A stretch of DNA of 64,000 nt from Agapanthus africanus (taxonomy: Eukaryota; Streptophyta; Magnoliopsida; Asparagales; Amaryllidaceae), in the NCBI GenBank assembly GCA_030015575.1, contig JASDDO010000006.1, positions 320,464,361 to 320,528,360 on the forward strand, read 5' to 3'. Under the pieces are notes generated by a model. The model searched no databases. It saw only the letters and a program-made list of their open reading frames with translations, and was not told the DNA's origin. Shown here one piece after another: positions 23,488 through 34,952 of this stretch (the first letter of the stretch is position 1; the number at the start of each line of letters is the position of its first letter). A program made the translations under genes and the position numbers.

Positions 23488-23825
23488 CTAGCAAGGGATC
23501 TGCTGGGTGAACCACCTCATGACGTGGATAGGCGCCTTGATGAGCTCTATCGCCAGCTCCACCGCCACCGTCACGCACAGGCAACAAGGGCAAATACACG
23601 ACAGCAACAACCTATGAAAAAATCAAAAATCCCCAAAATTCAAAATTAGGGTTTCAACAAAAAAGAAGAAGAAGAAGAAGAAGAAGTACAAGTCGAGGAG
23701 TGGGAAGCATACCCAACGATCCAGATGGCGACGCCGACGATGGAGATGAGGAGGGAGAGCAAGGCGAAGGGGAGGCCCAGAAGCCAACCCAAGGGCCTAC
23801 ACTCGCAATCACAATCGCAGCACAT
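23488..23825 (-). CDS. TAXIMIN: TAXIMIN-family small cysteine-rich protein, two exons
   Basis: Joining 23713-23825 (exon 1) with 23488-23611 (exon 2) on the minus strand gives a 78-residue protein. The 101-bp intron has a GT donor (23712-23711) and an AG acceptor (23613-23612). Residues 11-38 form a hydrophobic membrane-spanning or signal-anchor stretch ([20 protein letters not shown]). The cysteine block SCICPCCLC (42-50) follows, then [18 protein letters not shown] to the C-terminus, the signature of the plant TAXIMIN peptides, which are reported to influence lateral organ separation and specialised metabolism. Length fits the family. The N-terminus is odd: five cysteines in the first nine residues (MCCDCDCEC). 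The 5' side has a GA/TC microsatellite at 23889-23917, and a CTTATAAG at 24006-24013 could be a TATA box. It has no operon-like neighbour; the next gene, GTE, is ~15.5 kb away on the same strand. Confidence 0.9.
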
Positions 23826-23885
23826 GATTTCTTTGATACTAATCTCTCTTTTCCTAGGGTTTCCTTTCTCTCAAAAGGCTAAAAA

Positions 23886-23888
<3 letters not shown>

Positions 23889-23917
<29 letters not shown>
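23889..23917. repeat. GA microsatellite in the TAXIMIN 5' UTR/promoter region
   Basis: About 14 GA units; on the gene strand this is a TC run ~65-90 nt upstream of the ATG, where CT-rich leaders are common in plant genes. Confidence 0.85.
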
Positions 23918-23920
<3 letters not shown>

Positions 23921-26761
23921 ACAAGAAAAGAATTTTTGGGAGTAGGAAGAGTTAAGAGAGGCTGCTTGGACCTTTTAAACTTATTAGGGTTTGGACAACG
24001 AATCCCTTATAAGATAAGGGACAAACTAACAAACAGCGAGTGCGGTTGGCAATCAGTATCAATTTTGTTTATAAAACCTCTTTCAAACTTTATTTCATTC
24101 AATACCGGTGGCCCTTTGGAATGTCCAATTTGGACTTTTCATCTCAGCACAACGGTGGGCGCTGAGGGTAAAATAGAGGAGCCAGCCGTCATGGATGCGA
24201 AGGTGGTGCTTCGTTGGGCGATCGAGCCTCCATTTCATAATATCCGTCCGAGTGTGGAAATCAGAAGTGTGGGTCCCAACTCGTGCAAATCGCATAGATA
24301 TTTATAAATTTTAGTCTTCAACTCATTTATATATCACAAGCTTATCAGTGACGATACCAGGACACGAAGAGAAAAGGCGGACCATGCCCAATTTAAACCA
24401 CATGGATCCTCACCAGGTAACTAAAAACCTTTAAGAAAGAGTCAAATTCAACTCTAAACAACTCAAATTATTGTCTATTTTAGCTGGAGAACTTGCTTGT
24501 GTTCTTCAGAGAAGAAATCTTAAGTTATTTTGACAGCGTCGGTCCATGAGAAGAGCCTAAACCAAAGGTATCAGCACTATGAGGGATAAACTAAATGGAT
24601 GTTCTGTGTAATTTATCCTTTAAGAATTTTAGTATGTTCTTTTGAACGAATTTTGTCTAAGCTGCAATGCCAAAACACAACAGGTGCAAGACAGCCCCGC
24701 CCAACTTAAACCACATGGATACCCTCCCCTCCCGCAGACCCAGTAGGCCCTTGTAGAAAACCATCTTTTACATTTTCGAATTTGAGTTGTTCCGTGTTTT
24801 TAAATACGGAAATCCAATAGCTCAAAATAATGGATATCAGGGCCAAACCTAATAATGTTTGATGAGAGAAATCCAATGATTCAGATTTATCACAGCATGC
24901 AAAAAGCAAAGCCCGGAACCCGACCAGTGCCACGGTATAATTTTAATTTTCTTTGATTCGACTATATTGCTACAAAACAGCCATTCATGTATAATCCAAA
25001 AGAAAGTCCAAGCTGGAACATTTCTTCTCTTATTTTTTCCCCATCGCCAACTTGTGATACAAGAAATTAATGTGATATAGAATAAATAACAGCACTTATG
25101 TTTGGTAGGTTCAAAATCGTTGTTTATGAACTCATTAAAGCTTATGTTTCCAATCCAGCATGTGATCTCATGTGCTCCACTTTACACCAAAACACTATAG
25201 TGGAGGACAAGTGAAATAAATATTTGAATATAGCACACTGATACTTCAAAACTCTTTCATACTTACGAATATTCTTATTTGATGATCCCAATGCTTGTTA
25301 GCTGTAACATACATCAGTCGAATGAAAACGATTGTAAACCAAAACAAGCATATTTGCATCACTTGAAGTTGTTCTGCATGCTAAATACATATTCTTCATC
25401 CCAGTTTTCTTCCAAGAATCGCAGAGCAGACCTTTCACAGATTTTACTTCAAGCGGTTGAATTATTAAGTAATCATGCAATAAAACAGCAAGCCGATATA
25501 AAAAGAACGAGGTTAAAAAAATACCATTTATATGATAGGGCAAACAGAAAACTCACCTTGCTAGAAATTAAAAAGTTCGAGGATTAAACAGAAATAACGA
25601 AAGAAAATAGAAAATCAACATACATAAATTCCACTTGGGCAAAAGCAATAAGCTACTACACCAGAAACAAATAACCAAAAGATAAAATTTACATGGAATA
25701 ACTGACCAATTGTTCGGAAACCAAAGATGTAAAAGTGCTGATAAAGAATGTAGCCTTGCATGCTTCTACCGTGAAAGGATCCTGCAATGTTCAGAAACTT
25801 GAAAAAACGCTACATTTTAAAACTAGAATAAGAGTAGAGATTACATTGAAAGCTACTTATAGAACAATATTGAACACAGCATAGTCCTCCACAATCAGGT
25901 ACTGAACTAGAAAGCTACATTGTTGAGATAAGAGACCAAAGGTTTGCACAGAGAGCTAATATACACCAGGGATTGAACAAAACAAAGCCCTCCACCTACA
26001 GAATCAGCAATAAATCACACTTGCTACAATACATACAATATCCCAAACCTGATATACCATGAGAATAAAGAAGACTAAGGCCATGTTCCGATGGAGAAAG
26101 AGACACCATTGGAGGAGAGAGAGAGAGAGAGAGAGAGATTGGTCCCAATTTAACCACCATCCTTCTTCTCCATCCTGTGTCCACGTAGTCATTCGTTGAT
26201 AAGTTCGCTGCAATTGCATGAAAAATCAGCACATCAGTCTTTATCACGTTAACAGAAGTCTGGAAATGACAGTGTATTCTTCACATACATCGATAGTGAA
26301 CAGTAAGCATAATAATGTACATCTTTTAGTGACGAGCCTCTCTTTTATTATTGTTGACATAGCATAAAATAGCGGTAAACAAGATGAACTCCTCCGGTTT
26401 AGTAAAACTATTGCTTCATGTTTCTATGTAGTCATGCTTGCAAAGTTGCTACAAATACGATAGAAGATTTCAATGCAGCTCACAACCCCCTGCAACCAGA
26501 TGTGTCAGGGTTGCTGTGGTGAAGAAAATCTAGACTATGATCATTTGTGAAACAAAGGATATATGCTATTAATAGACAAATTTCATTGGCAAGCAACGCA
26601 TTGGATGAACACTAAAGGGTAATAGCCCTACGGTAATACTTTGTTACCATTTCAGTCCTAAGAGGCTCGCGTCAAAAAGAAAAAGAGAGAGGAAACAAAA
26701 ACACTTTGACGACCCATTTGTCCTTCTCCCCCTCTGGCTTGATCAAGTAGTCTGCCTTCAA
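23918..26761. other. Intergenic sequence upstream of TAXIMIN
   Basis: No coding region is supported. The block GCCCAAYTTAAACCACATGGAT occurs twice (about 24388 and 24699), suggesting an old local duplication. Short GA and AT runs occur (e.g. 26116-26139). Frames at 25279-25587 and 23936-24307 show no domain and no conserved composition. Confidence 0.5.
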
Positions 26762-27159
26762 TTAAGGATGTAAAAAGATAGGATAATCCAAGCTGACTCG
26801 GTATCTGTATCTAATTTTTATCTTCGAATAGTAATTTTCATTACCAATGATTTTCCATATACATATCCACATTCACCAATAGGCACCGGAACGAATATGA
26901 TAACACCTATATCCATTCTGTATCTATATACGATAACAAAAATAGTAATATTTGACTTTATTAGTTATATATTTCCATTTCATATCCGTATTCATATCCG
27001 ACTTTTACCAAACACAGATAAAACATTTTATTTCCAATAACCACCTGTATTTGTAGTCGAATCCACACTTATGACTGCTAGTCGAATCCGCGCTTATGAC
27101 TCCTGGATACGGATATGGTTAACACATATCCGCTCCGTATCGAATCCATTTACATCCTT
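26762..27159. mobile_element. hAT-like MITE, 398 bp
   Basis: The ends are inverted: AAGGATGTAAA at the left and TTTACATCCTT at the right, with further inverted GGATA and TATCC motifs inside. The flanks GCCTTCAA (26754-26761) and GCCTTCTA (27160-27167) match at 7 of 8 bases, an 8-bp target duplication as in hAT elements. The interior repeats ATATCCG-type words and codes for nothing, so it would need a transposase from elsewhere. Confidence 0.75.
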
Positions 27160-27167
27160 GCCTTCTA

Positions 27168-30033
27168 TACACTAATATTCATGATTTTCAAGATGGAGAG
27201 GAAGGATGATCTAAATAGCATTAAAAATTCAGATACGGATCCGGATCCATACACGCAACGCGATACAGCTCGGATTTGTGGTCAAACCATCCAGGTCAAG
27301 CTACAGTTAATCTGAGACAGTATTTCCTAAGAGTACAAACCACGGTTTTACATATGCAAGCTCAACATTACTCCCCCCGAGGATATATGTTGCAAGTTCA
27401 GAGGAGTTTTTATCCCTTAAAGATATTTCTTCCAACTTCAGGGGAGTTTTGGTCCCTCATGAAGGATATGATATCTGTTACAAGTTCACAAGAATTTTTT
27501 CATGTTACACATCCATGCCAACCATTAGAAAGACAAAAAGTTATCACCTAAACAAATATTATACATAGACTTACAGTGGATGTGAAGTCTTAATGTTTAT
27601 CAGTTTGGTTTTTATTTTATTTCTTAGTTTGTTTTTTTTTTTTTTTTTGGTGGTTAAATGAATCCCCCTATCTTCAACCTTTCCACTCTGTGTTGATCTC
27701 ATTCCTTGAGCATGTGACCCCTTGTCACAATTCTAACGTCGTGCCAACTTTTCCACTCTTGGGTTATTTCTTAGGTATTAGTTAGGTACTTTGAGTCTGC
27801 CTTTTCTGGTATAGTTGAATCTCATGATTATTTGAGTTAAAAAATTATTGTCTGTTGAAAAGTTGATTTCTCTTTTGGCTTAGAGAAGGTTTCTTGCAAC
27901 TCCCATTAAGTTGCAATTAAAAAAAGGAAGAGGAATTTCAAGTAAAAAATGATCTTGTTTTTGCATGTGTTATTTTGAAAATCAACACATTTTTTAACTG
28001 TGCATGTGAGATCTTTGTACCAAATGACAACCGATATATGGATGAAAACATTATGGATGACCCTAAACAGACAACAGCATGATGTCCTATGATTCCGACT
28101 GTACAGATCAAGTAGATCTTGGAAAGATAACACTTCCTGTTTCAAGAAACTCGACTCGATATTGATCTCACTGAGGATATCTTCAATCTACCTAGAGCTA
28201 GATTGGATGATCTAGAGAAAGGAAAACCGAATTAAAACTGAAAAAGAAAAACATTATTACTTATCTAAAGAATATAACCTTAAAGGGGTCAATAAATAAG
28301 CAGATGATTCAGGATTTGAAGAGGAAACAAATTGAGTGGCAGTTTAAGAGTGGATATCGGCAGACAAAGAAAGTAACTAGGCCCAGATTAAGAAACTGAT
28401 TTAGTTTCATGTTATGTATAGAAGATTATGACAGCAATCCGCATGTCATACACGAACCATTTAAGCAATTTGTGAATGCAATTAACTGAGGCATTCAAAG
28501 ACCATCCTTTTCATGTGAAATCATGTAGTTCAATGTAACAGGAAAATGACTTTAACTTCTTCCCACTTATCTTATGCCAACACCAAGAACTAAATCTATT
28601 TAGACAAACGATGCAAATGCGTTAACAGTGAAATGATGATAGAAGAAAGTATGATATAGACTTTGGTCAATGTACTAAAAGGACGAAAATGATCAATCTG
28701 TAGCATATTCTTTAAACAGACTACATACCTATCTACTAGTATATAGCAGCTAGTATGTAGTGGGTAATTTTACAAAAGAAGAAAAGTCAACTAAGAAAAT
28801 CATGCATTTCATCGAGAAAAATCACAGGTGAAGTTTAAAAATTACTTTACCAGCCAGCAAAGAGAAAAGATAATATTAACTACTATCTCAAACTAGCACA
28901 TATGACCAAGAACAACTATAAACTTCTCATCAATTGAGCAAGTGCAGGACTAGTTATACAACCCAATAAGCAACCCGACAAAGATTATCTTTAACTAGAG
29001 GGGGGGGGGCAGTAAGTTTTGGAATAGGGGATTCCAAAAGTCTTTTTTGTGTGTGTGTACACACATGAATCAAACAGTTGTATCTGAGTATGTGATCCAC
29101 GTAGAAATCAAGCATAATGCTTGGTTAGTTAGATATGACACAATGGCCACTTAATGCCTTCCTCCTGAGAAACTGATGTGATTTGGATGATTTTCCTGTC
29201 TAGTTCTACTATCATGTCTTGCCAGGAACTTTAGTGTATAATCCATTGAGGCCGAGGCTCATTAATTTGTATCATCAAGCAAAAGCTCACTGCAGATCAT
29301 ACCAGGTTATATCCTTCTGTTTACTTAATTTGTATCATCAAAAGTAATTATCTCCATAAATTCCACAAGCAAAGCAATAAAGAATAAGAGTAACACATTA
29401 TCTACCACCCCACAAGCTTTCACATAGACTACCGGTCGGTGACTAGCTAAAGAAGTGGTGCAGAGATTTATAATTTCAGAACTTGCACTCGGTAGATTCC
29501 ACTATTTGGCCGATCACCATCTGGTTATATATGTAGAATTTAATGGATTGGTAGAATAAGTATTTTTCACAAAGTTAATAAATTATCATGAGGTTTTTTA
29601 TAGGTAAATTGTCAAAAAGACGAGCATGACTCAAGAGAAACAAAAGAATTGCTTGCGAGGCTACTCCCACATAGATAGAAGCAAACATATCACAAGTCAA
29701 ATAATTTCAATTATTCTGAGAGGGTGTCCACACCAAATTTAAGTTAAGCTAACCCAACCATCATGTGCAACTACTATATGAACATCTATTCTGAATTACA
29801 CCTTCATCTCTCTTGGTTCTGAAAAATAATTTCAATTCAGCACCTCACTACTTGTCTACTTCATATCGCATAATGTGCATAATGTTTAATGAATTGTAAA
29901 AGTAAATCATAGAAACCAATCGAAGAAGATGAATGAATGAAATAATTATTGCAGAACTCTTCATAATTGTCATAGTTTTATATATGCATCAATTCAGCAC
30001 TTGCTACTTCACATTGCATGATGTTCATGTTCT
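27168..30033. other. Intergenic sequence
   Basis: No gene supported. A poly-T run lies at 27632-27648. At 27717-27800 there is a diverged copy of the AATTCT-A-GTCG...CCAACTTTTCCACTC block that also occurs at 22320-22410. A G run and a GT run (29000-29062) are simple sequence. Confidence 0.5.
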
Positions 30034-30042
30034 TTAATGAAT

Positions 30043-30388
30043 GGCTTTTTTTTTTTGAAATAGGGTATTTTTTATTTAAAATTATTAAATTAGGTTTTTT
30101 TTTTAAATTAGGAGAATAGGGCGGTTTCTGGACCCCACCCCCTCCCCAGTTCAGAGGGCGGGTTCCTATAATCTATAGGAGAGGGCGGGTTCTAGGAACC
30201 CTAGAACCCGCCCTCTTCATGATTACATAGAGGGCGGGTTCTCAGGAACCCGCCGTAATTAAAAAAATTTAAATAAATAAACGAAAATTCGAAAAAATTA
30301 TAAAATTGTATTATATGAATGTGGTGTACAAAATGAATTCGTCAAATTTACAATACAAAAAAATCCTATCTGTTTGTAAAATGTAAAT
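30043..30388 (+). repeat. Left terminal inverted repeat of the MULE
   Basis: It matches the inverse of 37429-37727 with an extra ~45 bp. The extra piece duplicates the GAGGGCGGGTTC motif and adds a palindrome whose arms are AGAGGGCGGGTTCTAGG and CCTAGAACCCGCCCTC (around 30182-30217). Confidence 0.95.
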
Positions 30389-30619
30389 TCTATCTTGACG
30401 GTCAAATTTATAATATCAAAATGAATCCGTCAAATTTACAATACAAAAAAATCTTCCGATGCACTTGTCACGATCTCGAAGGTCCCGCCCGTGATGACTG
30501 TCCTGGACATCTGGTCCTATAATGATCTGGTTGTTTGCATAGACTACATCTAGCGTGTCTTTGCTGAAGATCAGTATCCATTGTCATTCGATCTCGACGC
30601 ACCTTAGGTCTTCCGGGCC

Positions 30620-33315
30620 CTATATTTTTTTCCGGCGGCAATACAGTCGGTGTTTGTCTATTCGCAGTATAATAGTGCCAATAGCGACTGTCCGGTATAG
30701 GATGAAATTTTGGATCGTATGCGCCATGGTAATTGGAAACTGTATAGTAATGGGAAGCAAAATTGTAATTGAGTTATGCATATTGCTCACAGCAGCAATT
30801 GCGTGGGCACAAGGTAAATGTTGCTGGAAAACACCGCATGTGCATGAAGAGAGCCCTTCATCTCTAAAGTTTACGGTATATTGATTCCCATTACTCCCCG
30901 TTACTTGAAACTCCGCCGTGTCAAACCTTTCGGATCTGTAGTATTGTGCTCTGCGCTCTCTTTTCCGGAATATATCTTCGTAATACGCGGTGAGCGGAGT
31001 CTCCATCGCCAAGGACTTTTCTCTTCTTTGCACAAAGTATTCACCCGGAAAAAGGTTCGAACAATCAACCCCTGTATCGGTAAGCCACTTTTAAGGACCC
31101 CGTTGAAGCTTTCAGACATATTAGTGGTCATTAGTAGATATCTGCATCCATTATCATGTGCTTGTGACCACATGCGTACTGGATACTCATCTAACCACGC
31201 TTTCGCGGCTTGACCCATCTCCCCAATTTTCGTCATGTACATGTCATGGACATTAGGGTCAGACGATTCACCGGTTTTGTACATAAGCTTATGTAGATCT
31301 GAATTTTTTAATTTTCTATCAAAATTTTGCCTGAAGTGCCGCAGGCAAAACCTATGTGGGGTCGTCGGAAATACAGCTCTCATTGCAGCTAGCATTCCTG
31401 GATGTCTATCAGATTTGATGCATAAATCTGTTTTATCAATAACAGATGGGATACTTTTGAGTTGACGGAAAAACCATGACCAGGATAATGTATTTTCACC
31501 CTCGACAATAGAAAAACCCAACGGAAATATACCGTTATTAGCATCAACACCTGTAGCGATTAACATGCAGCCTCTGTACTTACCGTATAGATACGTCCCA
31601 TCAACGCACAATACCGGCCGACGGTGTGTGAAACCAGCCGCACTTGGAGCAAAGCACCAGAAAATTCTTTGAAACCTAACAGAGCCATCGACATCTGTCC
31701 CTGTGGTTTTTAACCGGTATACGGTCCCCGGATTTGATACTTTCATGACTTCTATAAAAGGGACTAGTGAGTTGTACGAGCTTTCCCAGTCCCCAAATAT
31801 TTTGCATAAAGCCTTTCTACCAGCATCTCATGCCTTCACATACGAAATCTGAATTTTGTGCTCTCCGCTAACGTAGAGCCGTATCTCTCGGGGAGTCATC
31901 GCCACATCTATACAGATTAGTGGCATGATTAGTGAGCAAATGTAAGATGAAGTGCAATTCCTGTGATCTTATAACATAATAGAATTGATGCATGTATGTT
32001 CTTGGTTGTATTTCGTGACCTTCCAAGTATTGGCTCTTTTGGAACAACATGCATGCAATCTCCACTTACATTCAGGAGCTTTCGTACATACCACAGTATA
32101 GTACGTCTTATTTGACTCTTCGGTTTTAAATGTAACGTTTTGCTGAATAGACCACGACTTCAGCTTACAAATAAGATCTCCTTTTTTCTGAAATAAATCC
32201 CCAACAATGACGCAATCTTCGCTTGCTACTGTCGCCTCCAAATAGGATGCCGTATTTAATTCTGCCACGGCTAAGTCTACCCAACTATCATCTTCCAGCG
32301 GATCGAGGCCGGGATCTTCTAGTTCGACGAAATCATTGTTCGCAACTATATCATCAAACACTGCTATCTCATTCAATCCAGCGGCATATTCCACGCTATC
32401 CTCCCCTTGATGACCTTCACCAGTTTCATCATCACTGCCACACATCAATGTCACCCGTAGCAACATAAGGCTCGGGCGCAATATATGATGGTTGTGGTCA
32501 GTGTAATGTGAATGGTTCGGGGTGAGAAGACCGGAAAGATGTGGACGGACATGCTTGGAATGCGCTACTTGGATCGTGTTGGAATGATGCGGAGGTATAG
32601 GAAAATCTGCGTTTAGTATATAAATTGTTATTATACTATTATTCCTTAATATTTTCGTAAATAAATCACCACTTGTTTCAGATTTATTTACCTTTGGAAG
32701 GTTGTGTATGGTAATCCTTGTTGTTCTTCTAGGGTGTCTGCAGCAGTCGATTGGGAGAACCTGTATTCAATATATAAAACAAATTAGTATTTTGGTATTA
32801 CTAAAATGTTTGAATATGGATTTATAAAATGTTTACCCTTGAGTTTGAAGGTTTGAATAATGTTGTGTATAGTCATATCTACCGAGACTGACGGTATCAT
32901 CGTTAACCATGTGGCCGTACCCCCAGGAACTACCTCCAGCATTACCATCAAAATTACCTGTTAGAGGGGCATCTGATACTTCCAATTGTTCTTTCTGAAC
33001 CAAAAGTTCAAAAGAATGCTGGATGTTTGACAGACCGAAGTCTATCATCGAAGATATTGATGTATCGTCTATAATTTCAACCAATACATTTCCACTAAAC
33101 ATAGGTCATATACAACTTAACTTAAGCCTAATTTCACGGGGATCGTATTTCGTAATTTTGAACACTTTATTCTCGATTTCATTATAAGTCGATGGTTCTA
33201 ATCGCATGATTCTTGCGGACCCGCCTATATACTCAGGACCTTGTGCACTTGTGATAATCCAGCCATCGTATTTACATACAACAAATAAACTTGAACTTGT
33301 CATAATCTGCATCAA
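30620..33315 (-). pseudogene. MuDR/mudrA-type transposase, degraded
   Basis: Pieces on the minus strand, 5' to 3'. 33315-33106 is the N-terminal module (FVVCKYDGWI, YNEIENKVFKITKYDPREIRLKLSCI), ending at an in-frame TGA. 33102-32833 continues in the same frame. 32481-31969 holds the MuDR DNA-binding zinc-finger region (GDLFQKKGDLICKLKSW, then C-WRLHA and YNQEHTC). 31746-30901 is the DDE nuclease: Asp49 (VDGTY), Asp113 (SDRHPG) and Glu212 (NMSESFN) are all present. 31033-30620, in another frame, holds the SWIM zinc finger (CTCGVFQQHLPCAH). Frameshifts near 31035 and 31970 and a Trp-to-stop change near 31830 break the gene. It would cut and join element ends in the nucleus. Confidence 0.9.
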
Positions 33316-34199
33316 ACAATATCAAGCCAACAATAAAAAAAAGCGTTAACTTCATACAATCACAGTCAAAACATGCACAATCATACCTAGAGCTATAGTC
33401 TTCAAAGTCCACTAGACTGCTCCTAACTGTTTCAAAGTGACAAGTTGTGAGATAACCCACAAATTGTCTCTTTACTGCCGATTGTGGCTAGGTAAGCACA
33501 AATGAGGAAAGGAGGGTTCCGCTCACGAATCACCGTGAGACGGGCCTTTTAAAATTACCTTTCTCACTTGTCTAGCCTAGGCACCACAAAATCAAGTTTA
33601 GATAAACGATCGAATGCCCACAACCTTCCTCTGTCCTATTGAGCACGACAGTCCTTAGTTTGCTGAGTCTAGATATTTTTTTTAATAAGCTCAAGAGTAA
33701 TGCGTATGCTTTTAGTGATTTTTAGGGTCTTAGGAAGGGTGATGAAATCCCCACCCTTAAATTCCGTATTATTTATGCAAAACAGTAACAAACATAAATC
33801 GAAAACACTTGCAAACAACTTATTTGGCGGCGGCGTAAAGAATCCTGCACAAAAACAGTTTTATTGGAGAGAGGAAGAGAGTTTGTGCAAAGAATGCTGC
33901 AGGAAGAATAGTTCAGAGAAGTTCAGAGGAGGGGAGAAGACGAGGGAAATACTCACAGAGAATTTGGAACTTCAAATTTCTTCCCTGTGCTTGTTTTGGT
34001 CTCCTCTTCCTGTTTAGAGCCCCCGAACCTTAGTTTGGTCACTGAATTTGCTCCAAAAATTTACAACAAGCCGTGGTTCCGTCTTGATCCTATCCAGCAG
34101 CTCCTCACGACTATAGCACTGAACTTGACCTTCTTCCTAAACTCCGTACAAAATAAGGGTAAATGGAGAGTTGCTGTATAGTAGAGAGCTATTTATAGG
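33316..34199. other. Inter-gene region of the MULE
   Basis: Lies between the divergent transposase and PMD genes, so it should contain both promoters. I see no domain in the ORF at 33700-34017. The block 33480-33640 (GGTAAGCACAAATGAGG onwards) looks unlike its surroundings and could be a small insertion. Confidence 0.4.
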
Positions 34200-34229
34200 A
34201 ACACGCCGGCATTTAATTACTATAATACA

Positions 34230-34690
34230 TAATATGAGGGCAGGTTCCTGAAACACGCGCTCATTTAATTATTGAAGAGGGCGTGTTCTAAGAACCCGGC
34301 ACTCTTCGTTCTGATAAAAATATAAAACATTAAAAAACTGATTTGAGTTGACACTGTAATACAACTGATTTGACTTGACACTATAATACCCGGGATCCAA
34401 CAAATATGAGGGCGGGTTTCTAGAACACGCACTCATTTAATTATTGAAGAGAGCGGGTCTTCGTTCTGATAAAAATATAAAACATTAAAAAACTGATTTG
34501 ACTTGACACTATAATACAACTGATTTGACTTGACACTATAATACCCGGGAATCCAACAAATATGAGGACGGGTTCCTGGAACACGCTCTCATTTAATTAT
34601 AGAAAGAGGGCGGGTTCCCACCCTATTCGTTCTGATAAAAATATAAAACATTAAAAAACTGATTTGACTTGACAATTCCGGAAATTCATA
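34230..34690. repeat. Three tandem modules resembling part of the MULE terminal repeat
   Basis: Units start near 34235, 34408 and 34564. Each has GAGGGCGGGTTCCTNGAACACGC, then TCATTTAATTAT, a second GAGGGCGGGTTC-type word, TTCGTTCTGATAAAAATATA and CTGATTTGACTTGACACTAT. The GAGGGCGGGTTC / GAACCCGCCCTC words are the same ones that form the palindromes in the terminal repeats at 30150-30260 and 37560-37620. Confidence 0.9.
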
Positions 34691-34952
34691 CAATACTAAA
34701 CAATAAAAAACTGATGTGACAACACTAAGTTTTCGTTAAATTAACTCTGTCCAAAGTCCCTTCTCACATCTAAAATATCAAAATTGTTTCAATGGAGAAT
34801 CAGCCTTTCGACAAATCTCTGCTCGTTGATCAAAACAAACACAGATCTTTTAATATATTACACGGAGAGGAAAGATTCAAAACTTATTAAAAAAAATTTA
34901 ATTACCCATTTCTTTTAATTCTAATAGTTGAAAATAACATAATTTAATTTTA

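Noticed and set aside
23700..23955. Plus-strand frames over TAXIMIN exon 1
   Set aside because: They are antisense to a spliced gene with clear family signatures on the minus strand.
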